This document shows, piece by piece, positions 12,346-26,700 of a stretch of 64,000 nucleotides of DNA (the first letter of the stretch is position 1; every line of letters begins with the position of its first letter). A program made the position numbers and the translations under genes. The notes beneath the pieces are model-generated. The model ran no database searches and had not been told where the DNA came from. It was given only the letters and a program-made list of their open reading frames with translations. Source of the stretch: Citrus sinensis (Eukaryota > Streptophyta > Magnoliopsida > Sapindales > Rutaceae); contig NC_068563.1 of the NCBI RefSeq assembly GCF_022201045.2, positions 3,658,001 to 3,722,000 of the forward strand, written 5' to 3'.

Positions 12346-12427
12346 GAGGAAATATATCACACATATATGTATGTGTATGTATAGATGTACAGATGAATAG
12401 ATGTATGTATGCGGTGAGATTGAGATT

Positions 12428-12444
12428 GAGAGAGAGAGAGAGAG
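12428..12444. repeat. GA microsatellite upstream of HHO
   Basis: An (AG)n run, read as (CT)n on the HHO sense strand. Tracts of this kind are frequent in plant core promoters and 5' leaders. Further GAAAGA-rich sequence follows to about 12550. Confidence 0.9.
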
Positions 12445-12879
12445 GTGATTTTGTATTTCGTTTTTTGTTTTTTGTTTTTTGTTTTGTTGGGTTGTTTGGA
12501 GAGAAAGAAAGAGAGAGAAAGAAAGAGAAAAAAAGGAATAAAAGAAGAAAACGAGCAGAGAGTGGGAAGAGGAAATTTGGAACGCCCAGAAGATTCTGTG
12601 TTTTGTGATTTTTGGTCTATTTACTCTCTCTCGCGTCGTCGCGTCCTTCATCCGCTGCTCTGAATTTCCTTTCCTTTTTTTCTTCAACTCGCTCCTCTCC
12701 AACTCACCGTTTAGTTTTAGGTCCCCACGCTTTAGTAATATTAAATGCTTGACCCTGTACTTTTGCTCAATTGCTTGCAAATACTAAATAATATTATTTT
12801 TAATATCAACTATTCGGCGTTTGACTATTATAAATCTGAATTATTTTACAGGATACTACATGTTAAAACATTGATACTA

Positions 12880-13160
12880 CTATGGACGGTGCTCGTGATT
12901 TGGCAGGTTCAGGAGTTATAGTAGCTCGTGATTGATAAGATAAGTTATATTAACATGCATTGATTATACTAAGATTATGGTGCTTAAATTTGCTTTGGGT
13001 GGTTGTGTTTAACTCAAGTTTGTTGTCCACTTATTATTGAGTTCGACTCTAACAAAGTAGTTCGCTTGATATCCACGTGATTGTTTTCAAATTCGACATA
13101 TTGTAGTTCGATCTTCTAATGGTACAACTCATCAATTAGCAAAAATTATTTTATAAGTTA
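12880..13160 (+). pseudogene. decayed RNase H-like fragment, retroelement remnant
   Basis: Translated pieces in different frames resemble the plant RNase H domain found in LINEs and related RVT_3 proteins: MDGARDLAGSGVIVARD near 12885, LIIEFDSNKVVRLIS near 13030, and RSSNGTTHQLAK near 13110. They occur in the order expected of the domain but are separated by frameshifts and stops. No reverse transcriptase was found upstream. This is a recognition call by eye and needs a profile search. Confidence 0.45.
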
Positions 13161-15109
13161 GTTTTTTTTTTTTTTTTGTGATCTAGTTAGAAGATATTTA
13201 TCAATAAGTATTGACTCTTTATAATGTCTAGTGTTTGACTTTTGGATGAATGTTTATTTGACAAAAATATATATAAGTCTATAGATTAACATATTTTAAG
13301 AGTATACAAATACAGTTTCAACAAAATTCAATGACAAAGACTTGTATGAAGTGAGTTACAAATTATATACTCATTTCATAATTTTTAAAAATACTAGGGA
13401 TTCGGTTGTTATCATAGGAGCACATTCCCAGTTTATTACATTAAATTCAAAGTAAGTGTAAAATTTCATTTATCCCTTTTAATTTGTTGGTTTGGTTCAC
13501 ATCAAAATCTCTTCCATGTATTGTCAATAAAAATTATATCAAATGAATCAATTAATATTCATATTTTTATAAATAATCAAAACTATGATTAATTTGAAAG
13601 TATTTAAAAAATGTAATGCAGTAAAAAGTATTCAGGGTTAGTATGGAATATCTCACAAGTTTCCTTTTATAAAAATAGCAAATAAATATTTTGTTTTTTT
13701 TAGAATTTAACAGTGTTTTTTCCTTTTCTTCTAAATTGCTTAAATCGAACTTAACTCAAACGAGGCAGCGAATTTGACGACTCATGAATCGGAATCTTTT
13801 TTTTTTTTTAATCGTACACGGAGTACAAACTTTTCTTTTTTTAATGTCCTTTTCTCATTTTTTAATATATTTATAAAAAAAAGGGAAATTTGATTTCTTT
13901 ATTATTTTTGCTTCATAAGATTCTCGAGGATGAAGCTACCGATTGACAAATGTCATGTTGTAAATACAAAAATGTCAAAAGTTATTGTTCCCTTTTTACC
14001 AAAATGCCCTCCGCTTTTACCAACTGACTAATCAACCCTATATATATATATATATATTTAATGGGGTAAGCATCTAAATCATTGTATCTTGAATGGGTCA
14101 ATTGAGGTAATCCAACAGATAATATTAAATGGAAAGGTGACATTGCAGTCAAATGAAGGAAACTAGTTTAATCTTAATGAAGCAAACTTTGGGGCTTGGC
14201 TTGTCTAGTGAGATAGGTCAAGAATCATTTTAAGTTTTTTTGAAGCAATAGGGGCCATCTAATTGGAATGTTTTAGGGTTAGGCTTTGTTCACTGGGATT
14301 CCAACACGTGTATTTTACCATTTCTTTTTAACTTAATTCTTGTTCACCATCTGCCTTAAGATTCCTCTTTTTTTTCTTTCTTGAAATGCTTGATCTTTTG
14401 ATTCCCAATTTCAAAGGGAATCCCCCCATTTTCTAATTAGCCTTTTGGGTTAGTGGTTAGATTAGAAAATATCCACTTTTGTTGATTCCGTAACCCTTGT
14501 TTCTTTGTGGTTATTCTTTTATACCTAAAAAGGTACACACAGTCCACCTAAGGACCATTTATTAATTAGGATTCCTGCAAATTTTGTGATTATTTTAATC
14601 GCGACCGTCCACACGCCATTTAAATATCTGAATTTGGTGGAAAATTTGCTGGTTAATTAGGATTATTATATGACCATAGAAGTACATAACCACATCTCAT
14701 TTACATTCAATTAGATGAATGAGACTTGGCTTAATTAGTGTTTTTATATCGCAGTTCATGTGTTTAAATTTTAAATCCTGTAGGTGCCATATTTCAAAGG
14801 CAGCAAATCATGCCACATGTCTGTCTTTTATCTTATGTCTGTCTTTGCAGATAAAAGAAGATATTTTAGGGTAATAATACCCTAACTATTCCAGAGGAAT
14901 AGCACTTAAGGAAAAATTCTTACTGAGTTCATAAATATGGCAAGAGGGGGAATTATTTTCTCAATTCATTGGTCTAAGAAAATCACGCCCAAAATTTACA
15001 ATGACAGGAAAATTCACACGTGTGAAATAATATTCTATGACCAAATTTACTTCCACGAGTACAGAATTGATAGGTGACACGTGTCATTAGGTTGAGGATT
15101 CAAAGTAAA
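13161..15109. other. intergenic, no gene seen
   Basis: AT-rich, with a (TA)n run at about 14039-14058. No coding frame was recognised. Confidence 0.5.
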
Positions 15110-15362
15110 ACATTAAATTCACATTACTCGTCATCTATAAATAGAGACCCATATCTAAGAGAAAGGGATTTTTGACCTCTAAAAGCATTGTTTATGCTTA
15201 GAGAGAGAAACTCATATTCTCCATATTTTTTATTTCTTTAATCTTAATTAAACACTAACTTGGAAATCAGAATACCTTACTCATCCCTCTGAATTCGAGG
15301 CCAATGATTGTGACAAGTTCTCCACAAAGTATAAATAAGTGTGAAGATAAAAAAATTCAACA
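15110..15362 (+). mobile_element. possible LTR fragment with TATA module
   Basis: A TATA box (CTATAAATAGAGACC at about 15135) is followed by a leader (TTAGAGAGAGAAACTC), then ACTAACTTGGAAATCAGAA and a terminal ...TTCAACA. The order TATA, R-like leader, 'ACTAACTTG' motif and CAACA end resembles the LTR at 43734-44402, which has the same arrangement. The left end is not defined and no target duplication was found, so this remains a suspicion. Confidence 0.3.
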
Positions 15363-18300
15363 CGTTCAAATTCATTTTAGAAGATTTCTTATTAACATTT
15401 AATAAGATGTTTTTCAATTTAATTGGCTAATAACCATAAAAAATCTTGTTACACTTGATTTCAAAGTAAAGTTGAAGAAGATATATACCTAATGTTATCA
15501 CTAGACCCTTGAATCAAATTTTAGCATGCACAATGAACTTTTGTGATATCATTATTATTATTTATGTAAGAATGTGGACAAAATCTAAATTAATTTTTTA
15601 ATCCTTCTCTCCTCAAAATTCGAGTAAGGATGGATTAAAAAAATTACTCAAAATTCACTGGCTTAGACCTTGAGGACCAATAAAAATAAAATAAATATAA
15701 AAAATTTAACAGTGCCACAAGTAAAATTATTTAAAGTTGTATTTAAACCTGTGCCATACTAAAAGCTTACTACAATAATAATTATTTTTTTAAAAAAAAA
15801 ATTGTAATTGGCATCACAAATTTTAATGATTTTTACAGGGTGAGGGTGTAAATAATATATTCCGTTAAAAAATAAATAAATACATAATCTCTTTCCTTTT
15901 TTTTCTTTTTTCTTTTTTTGAAAAAAGGGAAAATTGTAATGGTGAGAATTCCTAAAACTGACAGATTACTGGCAGTGATTGGATATTTTGAAGCACACAC
16001 ACCTGAAAAGCGTGTGGATTGGATCAACATCAAACAAACAAAAATGGTTAACTTAGAGATAAGGAATCTTCAAGATGTCAGGGTCCCACTTTTTGATATT
16101 GCCTGAGATTTCAGTTGGAAAGATTTGTCAACAAAGTTTTTATTATTTATTTATTTATTTTAAGAATAAATAAAAACAAAAATAAAAAGGAAAGACAGAT
16201 GAGAGAAGATGCCTTTTTTTTTTTTTTTTTCTCCCAAGCAAATAAAGGACAAGCTTTTACAGCCATTAGATTCCGTCTTCTCTTCCATAGAAGTAAGAAT
16301 CTCTCTTTCCATTCATCAAATTTGATCGCTAATTCTTTTAATAAAAAATAAAATAAATTATTTAAGAAAACGATATTAAAATAATAATAAAAAAATTCTA
16401 TTAATAATTTTATCTCAGAGGTGTAGGTTGGATTGGATCCACCCAATTTCCCGCATCTCCTTTGCTCTTTGTCTATTGAGATTTGAGAGAATCTAGAATT
16501 TTATTTTTATTCCACAAAATTTCCCAAAATACCCTTTCATTTTAAGTTTTTTTTTTTTTTTCAAAGGAATAATCAACCCATCAAAAAAATCGAAAATAGT
16601 GTAAAGATTGAATGAATGTGATTTATGAAGTCTTTTTCAGGGATAAGTGGAATAGCAATGTTTATGCAAGTGGAGTCATTTCGGCCCTAATAAAAATTAA
16701 ATGTAGATACGGCTTTCTCTTCAAAATCAAAACTATACCCAAGTTGATTGATTGGTAGCTGCCATCTTCCTTTCAAACCCTATTCCCTCCTCCCTCTTGG
16801 TCATCAAAATTTTCACTCTTAGACATCATCTATATTTCAAGTTTATGATCCAATAATTAAAATTTTTTTTCATCATATAATGTAATAATGTTGTAAACTT
16901 GAATTTTATTGTTTGATTCAGATATAGTGGTGGAATCAGAATTTTTAATCCGTGATATATTTTATTATAGACAATAACTAATTCTTTATAAAAGATGTAG
17001 AAGCTAATGCTATTATCATTTAGAAAAAGTTTTAAGTGCCCAACAACAAGTGTAATCACACTTTATATAATTCCGTCATTGTTTATGTGAAATGTAGGAA
17101 AATCATTTTTTATTTATTTATTGATATTGCAAGTGATTTGAAGCATAGATAAAATAGTATTAATAAATGTAAGGTCATGAAAAAGAAAACAATTATGATA
17201 TTATTGACATAGTAAAATGTCAGTATAAAGGAATAATAGTAGGAAGAAGGGCAGTTTAGGTGACCCCCAAAGAAAAGAAAGAATGGCTTGGCATTCCTAA
17301 TGTAAATGTGAAGAATTTTTATTAATATTCTTTCTCTAGAAATGTGTCAAAGGGAATTAGATTCTCTTAATCCTGCTTCCATTGAAAGTAATGATAGCAA
17401 GGAAATGAAGGAATTGAAGCCAGCCACAGCCAGCCAGATCATTCTCATATATATATATATAGATATATATAAGATGTGATAATGATGATGATTGATGGGC
17501 GTCGTTCAAATTTATTTATTTATGCAAGAGAACAAGTTGCCAATTTGGTCAATTCAAGAAAAAGGGAGGGAAGAAAAAAAAAGGGGAAATGTGGAATTTA
17601 CTCATGGGAGAGAGAAAGTTTAGGTGGGAAGCTTGAGGATTGACCAAGTGAGTGCCAACCAATTGGTGGTATTAGATGGACAAAAGCAAAGCATCTTCTC
17701 TTCTTTTATTCTCCCCTGTTTAAAATTGTGGGATACTCTCTTGGAATCCAAGACTTGGTATCTAATATCTACAACCATCCAACTTTGTCTTCAAACTTAC
17801 TAATACCATTTAGAATAATATTACAACATATATCAAGGCAATACCAATAAAGTTAGGGGTGGAACTATATATATATATATAATTGAATTGAAATTTTATC
17901 AATTTTATGCATTATTACTATTTTAACATCTTGTTTTTATATATTTTATGTTATAGCTTACCAAAGTGTATAATTTTTAGATTATAGACCCCATCGAATC
18001 AAGATTCTATAAAGATTTTTCTTTTGTGCAACTATTTGTATGAATACTTGAAATTTTAACTCTTATTTGATATAACTTATCTAATAGTCGTAATTGTTTG
18101 TTTAATTCCATAAGCTCTTTTTAAAGTTTTTTTTTTATTGTACTTTGGCTTTTTTTTTAATAAAACTTTTGAAGATTAAATGAGAAATTTTACTTCTGCT
18201 ACCAAAAGTTTAAATTTTTAGGCATTTTAGAGTAGAGATTGTAAGATTTTTTTCAAAATATTAAAATATTAAAATATTCTTTACTTATTTGACAATTTTA

Positions 18301-19500
18301 TTTCATTCATTTCATAACATAATTTTTTAAAAACTTGCATACTAAAGGAATTTTATAATTCTTAATAAAAATTCTCATTGACAACCAAAAAACTAATTTT
18401 TTTTTTAGTAAAATCTTTGCTTGTAAAAACTTTTGTAACAAAGGTTTTACTCGAATAAGATCTATTTAAAAAATTATACCAAATGAAGCGTCCTTGTAAT
18501 TTGACATTACACTATAATGTTGGAATTTTTTTTTCTAATTTAGGGTTGGATTATAAAAAAAACTATGTTCAACTCTTTTGTAAATATTTTTGGAACCACG
18601 CGTATCAATTTGATGTTTACACTTGCAATTTTTTGGTTTAAATATTTTTTCAAGATTTAAATTTTTTGTTTCTCACATATTTTATAATTTCTATCATGTT
18701 GTTTTAATTTGTGATTGCTCTTAATTATTATGTGACTTAAACAATTGACTAACTTGCAAAACTATTTGAAGTCTATCCAAATAGTGATGTAATGTTTTTT
18801 TTTTATTATTCAAGTGAGAGCACTAATAGTAACGTAAAGAATGGGTTATAATGTTATATACTTCAATAGAGGCAATTGATGAGAAGAGTTGCATGCGATG
18901 GTAATGCTCAATCATTTTCATCTCCCAAGCATTATGTGTTATTATAATCGTTGATTCTAGATATGGTATGAGCATGCAAGACCTAGTAATTGTTTTAATT
19001 TTGTAGCAAAATGAGAAAAAAAAACATTATTTCCACTAAAACAACCACAACAAGACTACAATGATTCAATTTATGTATTTTATGTGGATTGTGAAGGATC
19101 CGTATGTGGATTTGAAATCATAGGAATTTTACACTTAATGGGATCTCAATCTTTTGATCATTTCATCTCAATTTAGGTTCTTAATAAATATGAAGCTAAT
19201 AAAAATATGTATTTTGATTGTTTTTCTCCTTGTCATTGGAAGATACAAGAGTAATTAAAGCTAACCCTTTTAACAATTTTTTTTTTAAAAAAAGTGAGAA
19301 GGAATTATAAAAAAATGAGGGAAGTAAATCAGTAATGGATGTTTACTCAATTTTACTAAACCTTCTTGAAAATGGAAAGAACCCATAAAAGAATCTTAGC
19401 TGCTTCTATTTGGTCCTCTTTTCTACTGCAACTATAAGATGCAACCGAAAATAGACATTTTTGTTCGCCCTTTTTAGCATAAGACACCGAAGGTTAGTTT
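15363..19500. other. long intergenic region, no gene supported
   Basis: AT-rich with T-runs, a TA microsatellite (about 17447-17470 and 17868-17882) and no credible open frame. The region may contain old unrecognised repeats. Confidence 0.5.
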
Positions 19501-22500
19501 AAAAAAATGAAAGAAAGAAAAAAAAAAAAAGCAGCAGCCAAAAAAATCTTTGGCAATAGTGGACATATACTTATGCCCACCAGTAATAAAGAAAGCAACT
19601 TTTTCTCAATTGCAGCACATGACAGTCTGCTTCAAATTTCCACAAGATTCATTGATTCATTCATCCGCCCATACGCATTGCGCCACGCCCTTTCACTTTC
19701 AAGAAAGGTACAAACCAACTACACATTGAATCCAAAGAGAAAAGAAAACGAACACACATAAATTAAAAGATACCTTATATTCAAGGTCTTTGAAGAGGAC
19801 AAGAAGAAGAAGAAGAAGAAGACGTGTAAATTAAACAAATAAAAATTGTACAAAATTCCAACACAATTCTTATTCTTATCTCCTCAAAAGAGCATCTTTC
19901 ACGTGATGACAAGCTCATGTTCATGGCATTTATGTGAGCCCCTAGTCTTTTCATGAAGGTATCTTTTTGTCCCATTAATAATTTTGTATTTCCGTTTTCT
20001 GATTTCTTCTTGGGGCAAAAATTGCTTGTGACCATGGAATCTTGTTAAATGATGGGCTTGATAAGTTTTTGATCTCTTGTGAGGATGTTTTTGTCATTTA
20101 GGGTTTTGGGGGTGTCTTTGTCTGCTTTTTATGAGTTGTTGTGTGGCATTATTGTTAGTGCTAAGCTTGTGCCCTTAACAAGAATCCCACTTACCCTTCC
20201 CTCTTTTCCTATCCCAAACATCATCATTTTTTTTTTTCCCCAAATCTTCTTTTTCACATTTTACTCCTTTTTCTTTTCATTTTTATTTTTTAAATTTCTG
20301 TTTTGAATTTCAATTTAGAGAAGAAAGATGTAACAGAAGGTACCTTAGTTGATTAGGGTCTTTTGTAAGTTTATATAATATGTTTTCAAATTGAATCTTA
20401 TTCAAGCATCAAGATTGAAAACGATTTACTTTACACCTAACCTATGTTAGGATTTTTTTTTTTTTTAAAAAAAAAAAGAGAGACGAGAGAAAACATAAAA
20501 ATTAATTAAATGAAAAAAAGTATAAATTTTAATACCTCCGATAAAATAATAATAACCAATAATAAACATAATGATCAATAAGATGAAAATATATGTGCAA
20601 TGGGTCTACCATGCATCTTCAATTCGGGCTGTTGGGTGTACATTTACTTACGTATTTTACACGTACGTAGTATTCTGTGAGCGTATAATGACCTGGCATG
20701 CTTATCTTTCTCGGTAGAGACTTTTTCATCGGTAAACGAAAATGAGACTGAATTATAAATGTTGACTTCAATGCAAGATTCGTGCATCATTTATGATTAT
20801 CTGTATTTATTAAAACAAATTAAAAAAAAAACGAATTGACAACTTGATATGGCTTATTTAATGTGTATAATAATCCCTTATTTTATTTATTTATTTATTT
20901 ATTTATTATATTCTATCCAAAGAGTGTTCAAACTCGTTATTGAAATTCGAATCTTGAGGGAGGAAAAAGAAATTAATTTTAAATTATTAGTAATTTAATC
21001 CCAAAATGGTGGGCTACAGCGTGAAGCGGTAAAACGTCAAAATGGATTAAAAAAAAAAAAGTAAATAAAATAAAGCTATTATTTTATTAATTAAAGGGGA
21101 GAGAGAGCAAAAAAAAAAAAAAAAAAGAAGACAAAAGGTGTACGTGCGGTGTGGGCAGTCCCGAGAGCAACCACGTGGCAGTTGGCAAATGATGGTTCAG
21201 AGGAATACGGTTCGCCGCATATGAAGGGGAACGGCGGTGCTTTTACACAATTCCATTTTTTTCGGGTTTTATATTTTTGGGCGCGTGGGTCCCACATTAT
21301 TCTCTTAATATTTTCTTGTCTTGGACAATTTTTCACGGGTACGATTTTTTCATTTTTATTTTTTATTATTTTTTTAATTGGGGGTAGCTTCGTATTTTTC
21401 ATTCAACCCACACCACTTTTATTCCAATCACATTTCCACACTTGCCCACCAAATACTCCAATAAAATAAGAAAAGAGGTAAAGCTTTCTCCTTTGACAAC
21501 TATTGTTCTCACCCTTCCACTCATCCCCCATTAATATTATGCTCTCTTTCACACCATTTCCACCCCTTCCAACTTCTCAAAATTTTATAATTCTCATTTC
21601 CCATATCTTCAAATTTACAATTTTATTTATTATTATTATTTTTTTGCATTTACCTTCACAAATCTACTTATAATATGGGTCGAATCTACTTTCAAATGTT
21701 TTACCATATAACTATTGAATAATTTGATAGCGGAATAATAGTTTCTCTCCCTCGAATAGAATTAGATCTCATCCAAATTAATTTTAGATATACGAGCTCT
21801 GTCATATGAAAGCCGAGGCTCTAATAAATATATGAATGAAACGTCATTTAAATAGAATATGCAAATTTTAGAGGAGATGATATTCTTGAACCAAAAAGAG
21901 AAGGCTTTCCTTGTATGCAAGATAATTGAATTAGATTCCAAGTTAGAGCACGTTTGATGAAACTTTATACGGACAGGAATTGGGGGTGTGTGTGCGCGCC
22001 CTCACAGAGTCACAGTCCCATGAAGTTGTGCACAAGCATTGCAAAGTTTCTTAAAGCCATAAAAATGGTGGATGGTCCACTCTTTTTCCGACCCTCCATT
22101 ATGACGATAAGGCCTAGACAATATTGCCCACGAGCTTGCTTACTGGTGTGCTTGACATACCTAGCTACTGCTATTGCCAGCACCACCATTGCTACTCGCA
22201 CTTGTCTCTCTTCTATTTTCGATATGTCCACATTCTCTCTCTCACACGAAACTCAAATTAATGTCAAATAAATAACACAACTTCGAAGATCGCATATAAT
22301 GTGTAAAAGGATGCTTTGTATTTTCGTGGGTTCAAACCATGAGTTGAATGGATACACCATACATGCTTGGATTTCCATATTGCAGCAGGTCAAAGGGGAT
22401 TAGAACATCCAATAAGGGTTCCCTATTTCAAACATATCATCTTAAGGTCTACGGAGTTGAAAACGGAAATGGAAGAAAAAGAAAAGCTCAACTCAGATAC

Positions 22501-23729
22501 AAAGTCATTCGACTCAGTCCAAAGAGCTCCACCCCCAATGGCAGTTGTTTCAGAGAAATTGATTGGTTCTCACATGTCAAGCATTAGAATCTCCAGCTTA
22601 GAAAATTTCATATTCTTTCGATTTCCAATAGTAAGACATAGTAGTTCATGACTTCATGCATTGATTACTAAAGTAGATTTCACGCATTGATTAGCAATAA
22701 AGTTAAATAAAGTAAATGGCACAAGAAGGATAATGAATTACACAAATCTTTATATCATGGAAACATTTTGTCAATTATACACAAGCATTTTCGGCATAGT
22801 AGGGAGAATATTGTTGGACCACTTTGATGTTGCGGGTTATCCCAAGTTCAGTCGAATAGTTAAAGCCCACCAATTGGAGTGCACAAATTGCATCATAAAT
22901 TCCCCACAATTGTTGTTGCATGTCATACAAAGGATGAAAGATGAAAGCATTATCAACCTTGTGATCTCTGCAAAACCGCATGGGATGGCAATTGGCAGAA
23001 CAAGCTTCCCAGATTGGCACAGCTTATCATTCCACTTTTAAATGCCTCGTGTCTCCATATACAAATCATGCAAACAAGGACAAGAAAGAAATATGTGGCA
23101 GTGGCCAAGTTCGTGGCTAGAACTAAACTAACTCTACGATTGTTTGTTTCCAATTGTTCTGTTCCAAGCATACAAAAAGAGGAACTAAAAAGAGATAACT
23201 AACTTTAGCAAAACTGCCCATTTCTAATGGGCTCACGATATACGCTTATAAACAACTTACTCTTCCATCTCGATGCAATGAGCAGAAGCTTTGAGACTGA
23301 GAAGCCATTGAAGGAGTCAACCTTGAAAATCCTTTTAGCTTATCATCACTCTCGGATCAGACAGATACTTCAATATCAAGAAGAAAACACCAAGAAAGAT
23401 GAAAAGGATATTGAAGTGCCAGAACTGAAAAAGAATCTAAAATGATGATCAACTGAAGAAACCATAAAGCTTAACAGAGAAATTATGTCACAAAACTTGA
23501 AAAATTGCAAATTTATGCAGTGAACCCAAAGTAAAATGCAATAGATAAATTGGACATTCTTGAGGCAAAGTTGAATGATTAGCAGTAGCACAGCAATATA
23601 AATATTTGATATTCAGTTTAATGAAGCAATTAAGGAAAGACCAAATCTTTTGCAGCTTAAGGTTTTCTTGCTGAACTAAAATAAAAATCAACTCAATTGA
23701 GCATGTTTATAGCCTAACCTGTCATCAAA
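19501..23729. other. intergenic; short open frames without recognised products
   Basis: This stretch has somewhat more open frames than its neighbours (for example about 19781-20035 minus, 21954-22271 plus, 22348-23041 plus), but none shows a known domain, linked exons or a consistent codon pattern. A (TTTA)n run lies near 20885-20907 and a G-box (CCACGTGG) near 21171, in a locally GC-richer 150 bases. The part next to 23729 should hold the 3' UTR of the SWIB gene. Confidence 0.4.
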
Positions 23730-26700
23730 TCAAACTTCTTTCTTCTGTCGTTTAGCTTTATGTTTCGGCTCATCTGTACCTGAACAATGAGGAGTTTATT
23801 GCATATCCTAAACTGAGATAGAACCTCTCATAAAATTGCATTGGTACTAGAAATACTTGATAAAAATGAAATCTGGTCTTTAAATTAGCTACAAGTCAAG
23901 TATGAAAGCATGCTCATGAAATTAACCTCTTTTGGCTAACTAGAGAAACCTTCCTGAAGCATTTCCCATACAATCAGCTTTTCCCCAATTTTTAATCTAA
24001 GTAACTCCTATGTTTGAAGCAAGATGTTGCATCATCAGACTACAAATCACAAAGGTCTGTAAACAAAATCATCATCATAGAAGCACCCTACTTTATTCTC
24101 CACTGTCTCGGGTAGGTAGATTGCTAAAGTACCAGTCATGAAAAACAATGTGCAGCTGGCAGGATATAAGTAACCAATCTCACCTTCTTCCACCTGCTCG
24201 CACTGCTTTTCCTTTTCTTTAGATTTGGCTGGAAGTGAAAAATATGGATTAGGCCTTAATTTGAAACAGAAGACAACTTAAATGGTAAGTTTATGATCTA
24301 TTTTTATGAAAACTTTCTAGCACAAGAAAAATTCCACACACTACCTTGGTGCAACTAAACAAAGCCATATTTATTAAAAATTACACAAGCACAATAAGAC
24401 CAATGTAAGCAAATTTGTGCATGTGCAGACACTTGATTAAAAAGCCAAAGATGAATGAAAAATATGAATATTAAGATATTTGGATGGAGATGACCAAGTT
24501 AAATATCTAGAATTAATACTCATAACCTTTAAAGAGAGAAGAAGGTTGATTAAGAAAATACCATCTGCCTCATCCAATGGCCATATGTGTCTGGTCAGGG
24601 CTTTATTCATTTGAAACATGTTGATAGAATTAACACGGAAAAGAACCTGTAAGGCCTCATCACATATTATATTTTGCCTATTCTTTGGATCTTGCAAATT
24701 CTTCTCTCGGATATAGGCCCAGAGTTTCTTGACAACCTACCACCAAAAGAACAAAAAGACAACAGAGAATAAAAGAATACGCTTTGAAATTATGGTTCAA
24801 AGATATTCATCATCAAAAAGTAGACCCAAAAAAAGGGGAGATTTTATTTATTTATTTATTTTTTGGTTGAAATCCTATTACAGACCTCTGTTCTGGCCAA
24901 TTCAGATACGCCGACAAATGTCTGAAGATCCGGAGAAAGACTACACAGTTTGGTAAAGCCACCTCTCCTTTTCTTGACATCTTTATCCGCCTTAGTTGAT
25001 CTAGTCGAAAAGTTGGTTTAGTTTAGTTTATAGACAAATGAGTCATGGACTGTAGTAACATCCGATACGGGAGATTCTCCATTATATATATAAATTTGAT
25101 TTCCAATGCTAATATACGAATGCATTCCAATATCCTCTGATATAACTAACAGACTGTGATAAATCAAAAAGAATTGCAAAAATCAGCAACTCCAACAATA
25201 AAAAGCAAGGAAACTGAGATGTGATTCTGCAGAACTTAACCCATATCCATATGAGAAACAAAATAACCAACAAAAAGGAGTAACCAAATAAGTACTTCAA
25301 ACAGAAATCTTTGTTATTCTAAAAGTTGAATAGGTGAAAAATAGGTGCATTTGTACGCGATATCCCAAAATGCTATCAATTTCAGATTGGAAGCCAAAAA
25401 ATACATATAAATGAAGTTTGCAACATATTCCTTCCCCTCGCAGGGCTTATGCTCAGATGTACTCAACCCCATTCCACCTTTTAACCTTTGAATTTTGTCA
25501 TGGCATCAAAGAAAACTTAATTTCCACAGGTATCCTTGAGCATTATTTAATTTAAGAGCTGAAATCTAATTAGTGAAAACCAATCCAACAGAAAATGCCT
25601 CATAAACACCATTATCAACATAAGAGGATAAAAAAGCCAATATAATTTTTAGAGACAGCTAACAATGAGTAGTTATCATAAATTTATTGAAATCCTCTCA
25701 AATTCAGACGATAAATTGTCATTACAGTAGTGATTCCTGAAGGGAAAAAAAGAATGCAGATGTTAGACCAAAAATTTGAGTTAATATAAATTTGCAAGCA
25801 TAATACTACTATAATTAAAAGTTCCGGATATAAGGCCTTGAATGTTCTTCAAGTATATGTTCTATCAGATGTGAAATTATTGGAGAAAAAAAGAAGAAAG
25901 ACAGAACTAAGAAAAAAATATAAAAGAATCAACACAAACACAAGGCGGCAAGAAGAACTCACCTATTTTCCTTGCTTTGCTGTTCAATACTCGTTTCCTC
26001 TTCTTCCTCTTCCTCTTCATGTTCCTGTTCCTGTTCCTTTTCTTCTTCTTCCTCCGAATTCTTGAAATCTTCAACTCCTATCTTCTGCTTTACATTTTCT
26101 GATTTTTCATCCATAAGTCGGCACTATTATTTCAACCAAATAACTGAACCATACAAATTTACGATGATACTCTAAAGGTAAATACCGCTAATGAAATAAA
26201 GCCGAAGTACAACGTGATCCAGTTTGTTTTGAGGAAGTCGAAGTAGCCGTGATTGCAGAAAAATCTAAACATGCTACGGTAATCAAAATACTGGAAAATT
26301 TGATAAGATCATACCAAAAATGAGTATTATACTGCATCTCTAAAAATTTGAGAAACAACCCAACAAGGAAAATCATACTAAGAACCACATGCTAAATAAT
26401 AACAAACTAATTCTTTGATTACTTGAGAAAAGCAATAGTGTAGTCTAGTCACTGACATGCAACCACTTTTCTTCTGCCAAGTGCAAATAGTTGCCAACAG
26501 AATCTCAACACCAATTGCATTTCATTTTGTAAAATAAAAATGTTTAACTAAACAAAGTTCTATCTTTTGGCAAGGCTAAATCATATTTAATCTTTATTAC
26601 GCGATATTTTTATTCTTGCTAAAAGATGTTTTATATGAACAAATCTTTAATCTGTTACGCCAAATTAAAAAAAGAAAAATTAAAAAATACAAATGAATTT

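Noticed and set aside
12199-12780. 193-codon open frame on the minus strand upstream of HHO
   Set aside because: It covers the purine-rich 5' leader and TA/GA microsatellites, its product is low-complexity Ser/Tyr/Lys sequence, and it ends at the HHO leader. No domain is visible.
19781-20035. 84-codon minus-strand frame ending in a GAA/TCC repeat
   Set aside because: Poly-Ser end from a trinucleotide repeat, no recognisable family, and no flanking exons.
21140-21320. GC-richer patch with a G-box (CCACGTGG)
   Set aside because: It looks promoter-like, but no coding exon follows in either direction within a reasonable distance, so no gene was called.
22010-23041. Cluster of open frames on both strands around 22-23 kb
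   Set aside because: The frames overlap on opposite strands, show no domain, and cannot be joined with good splice sites into one product. A non-coding transcript is possible but unsupported.
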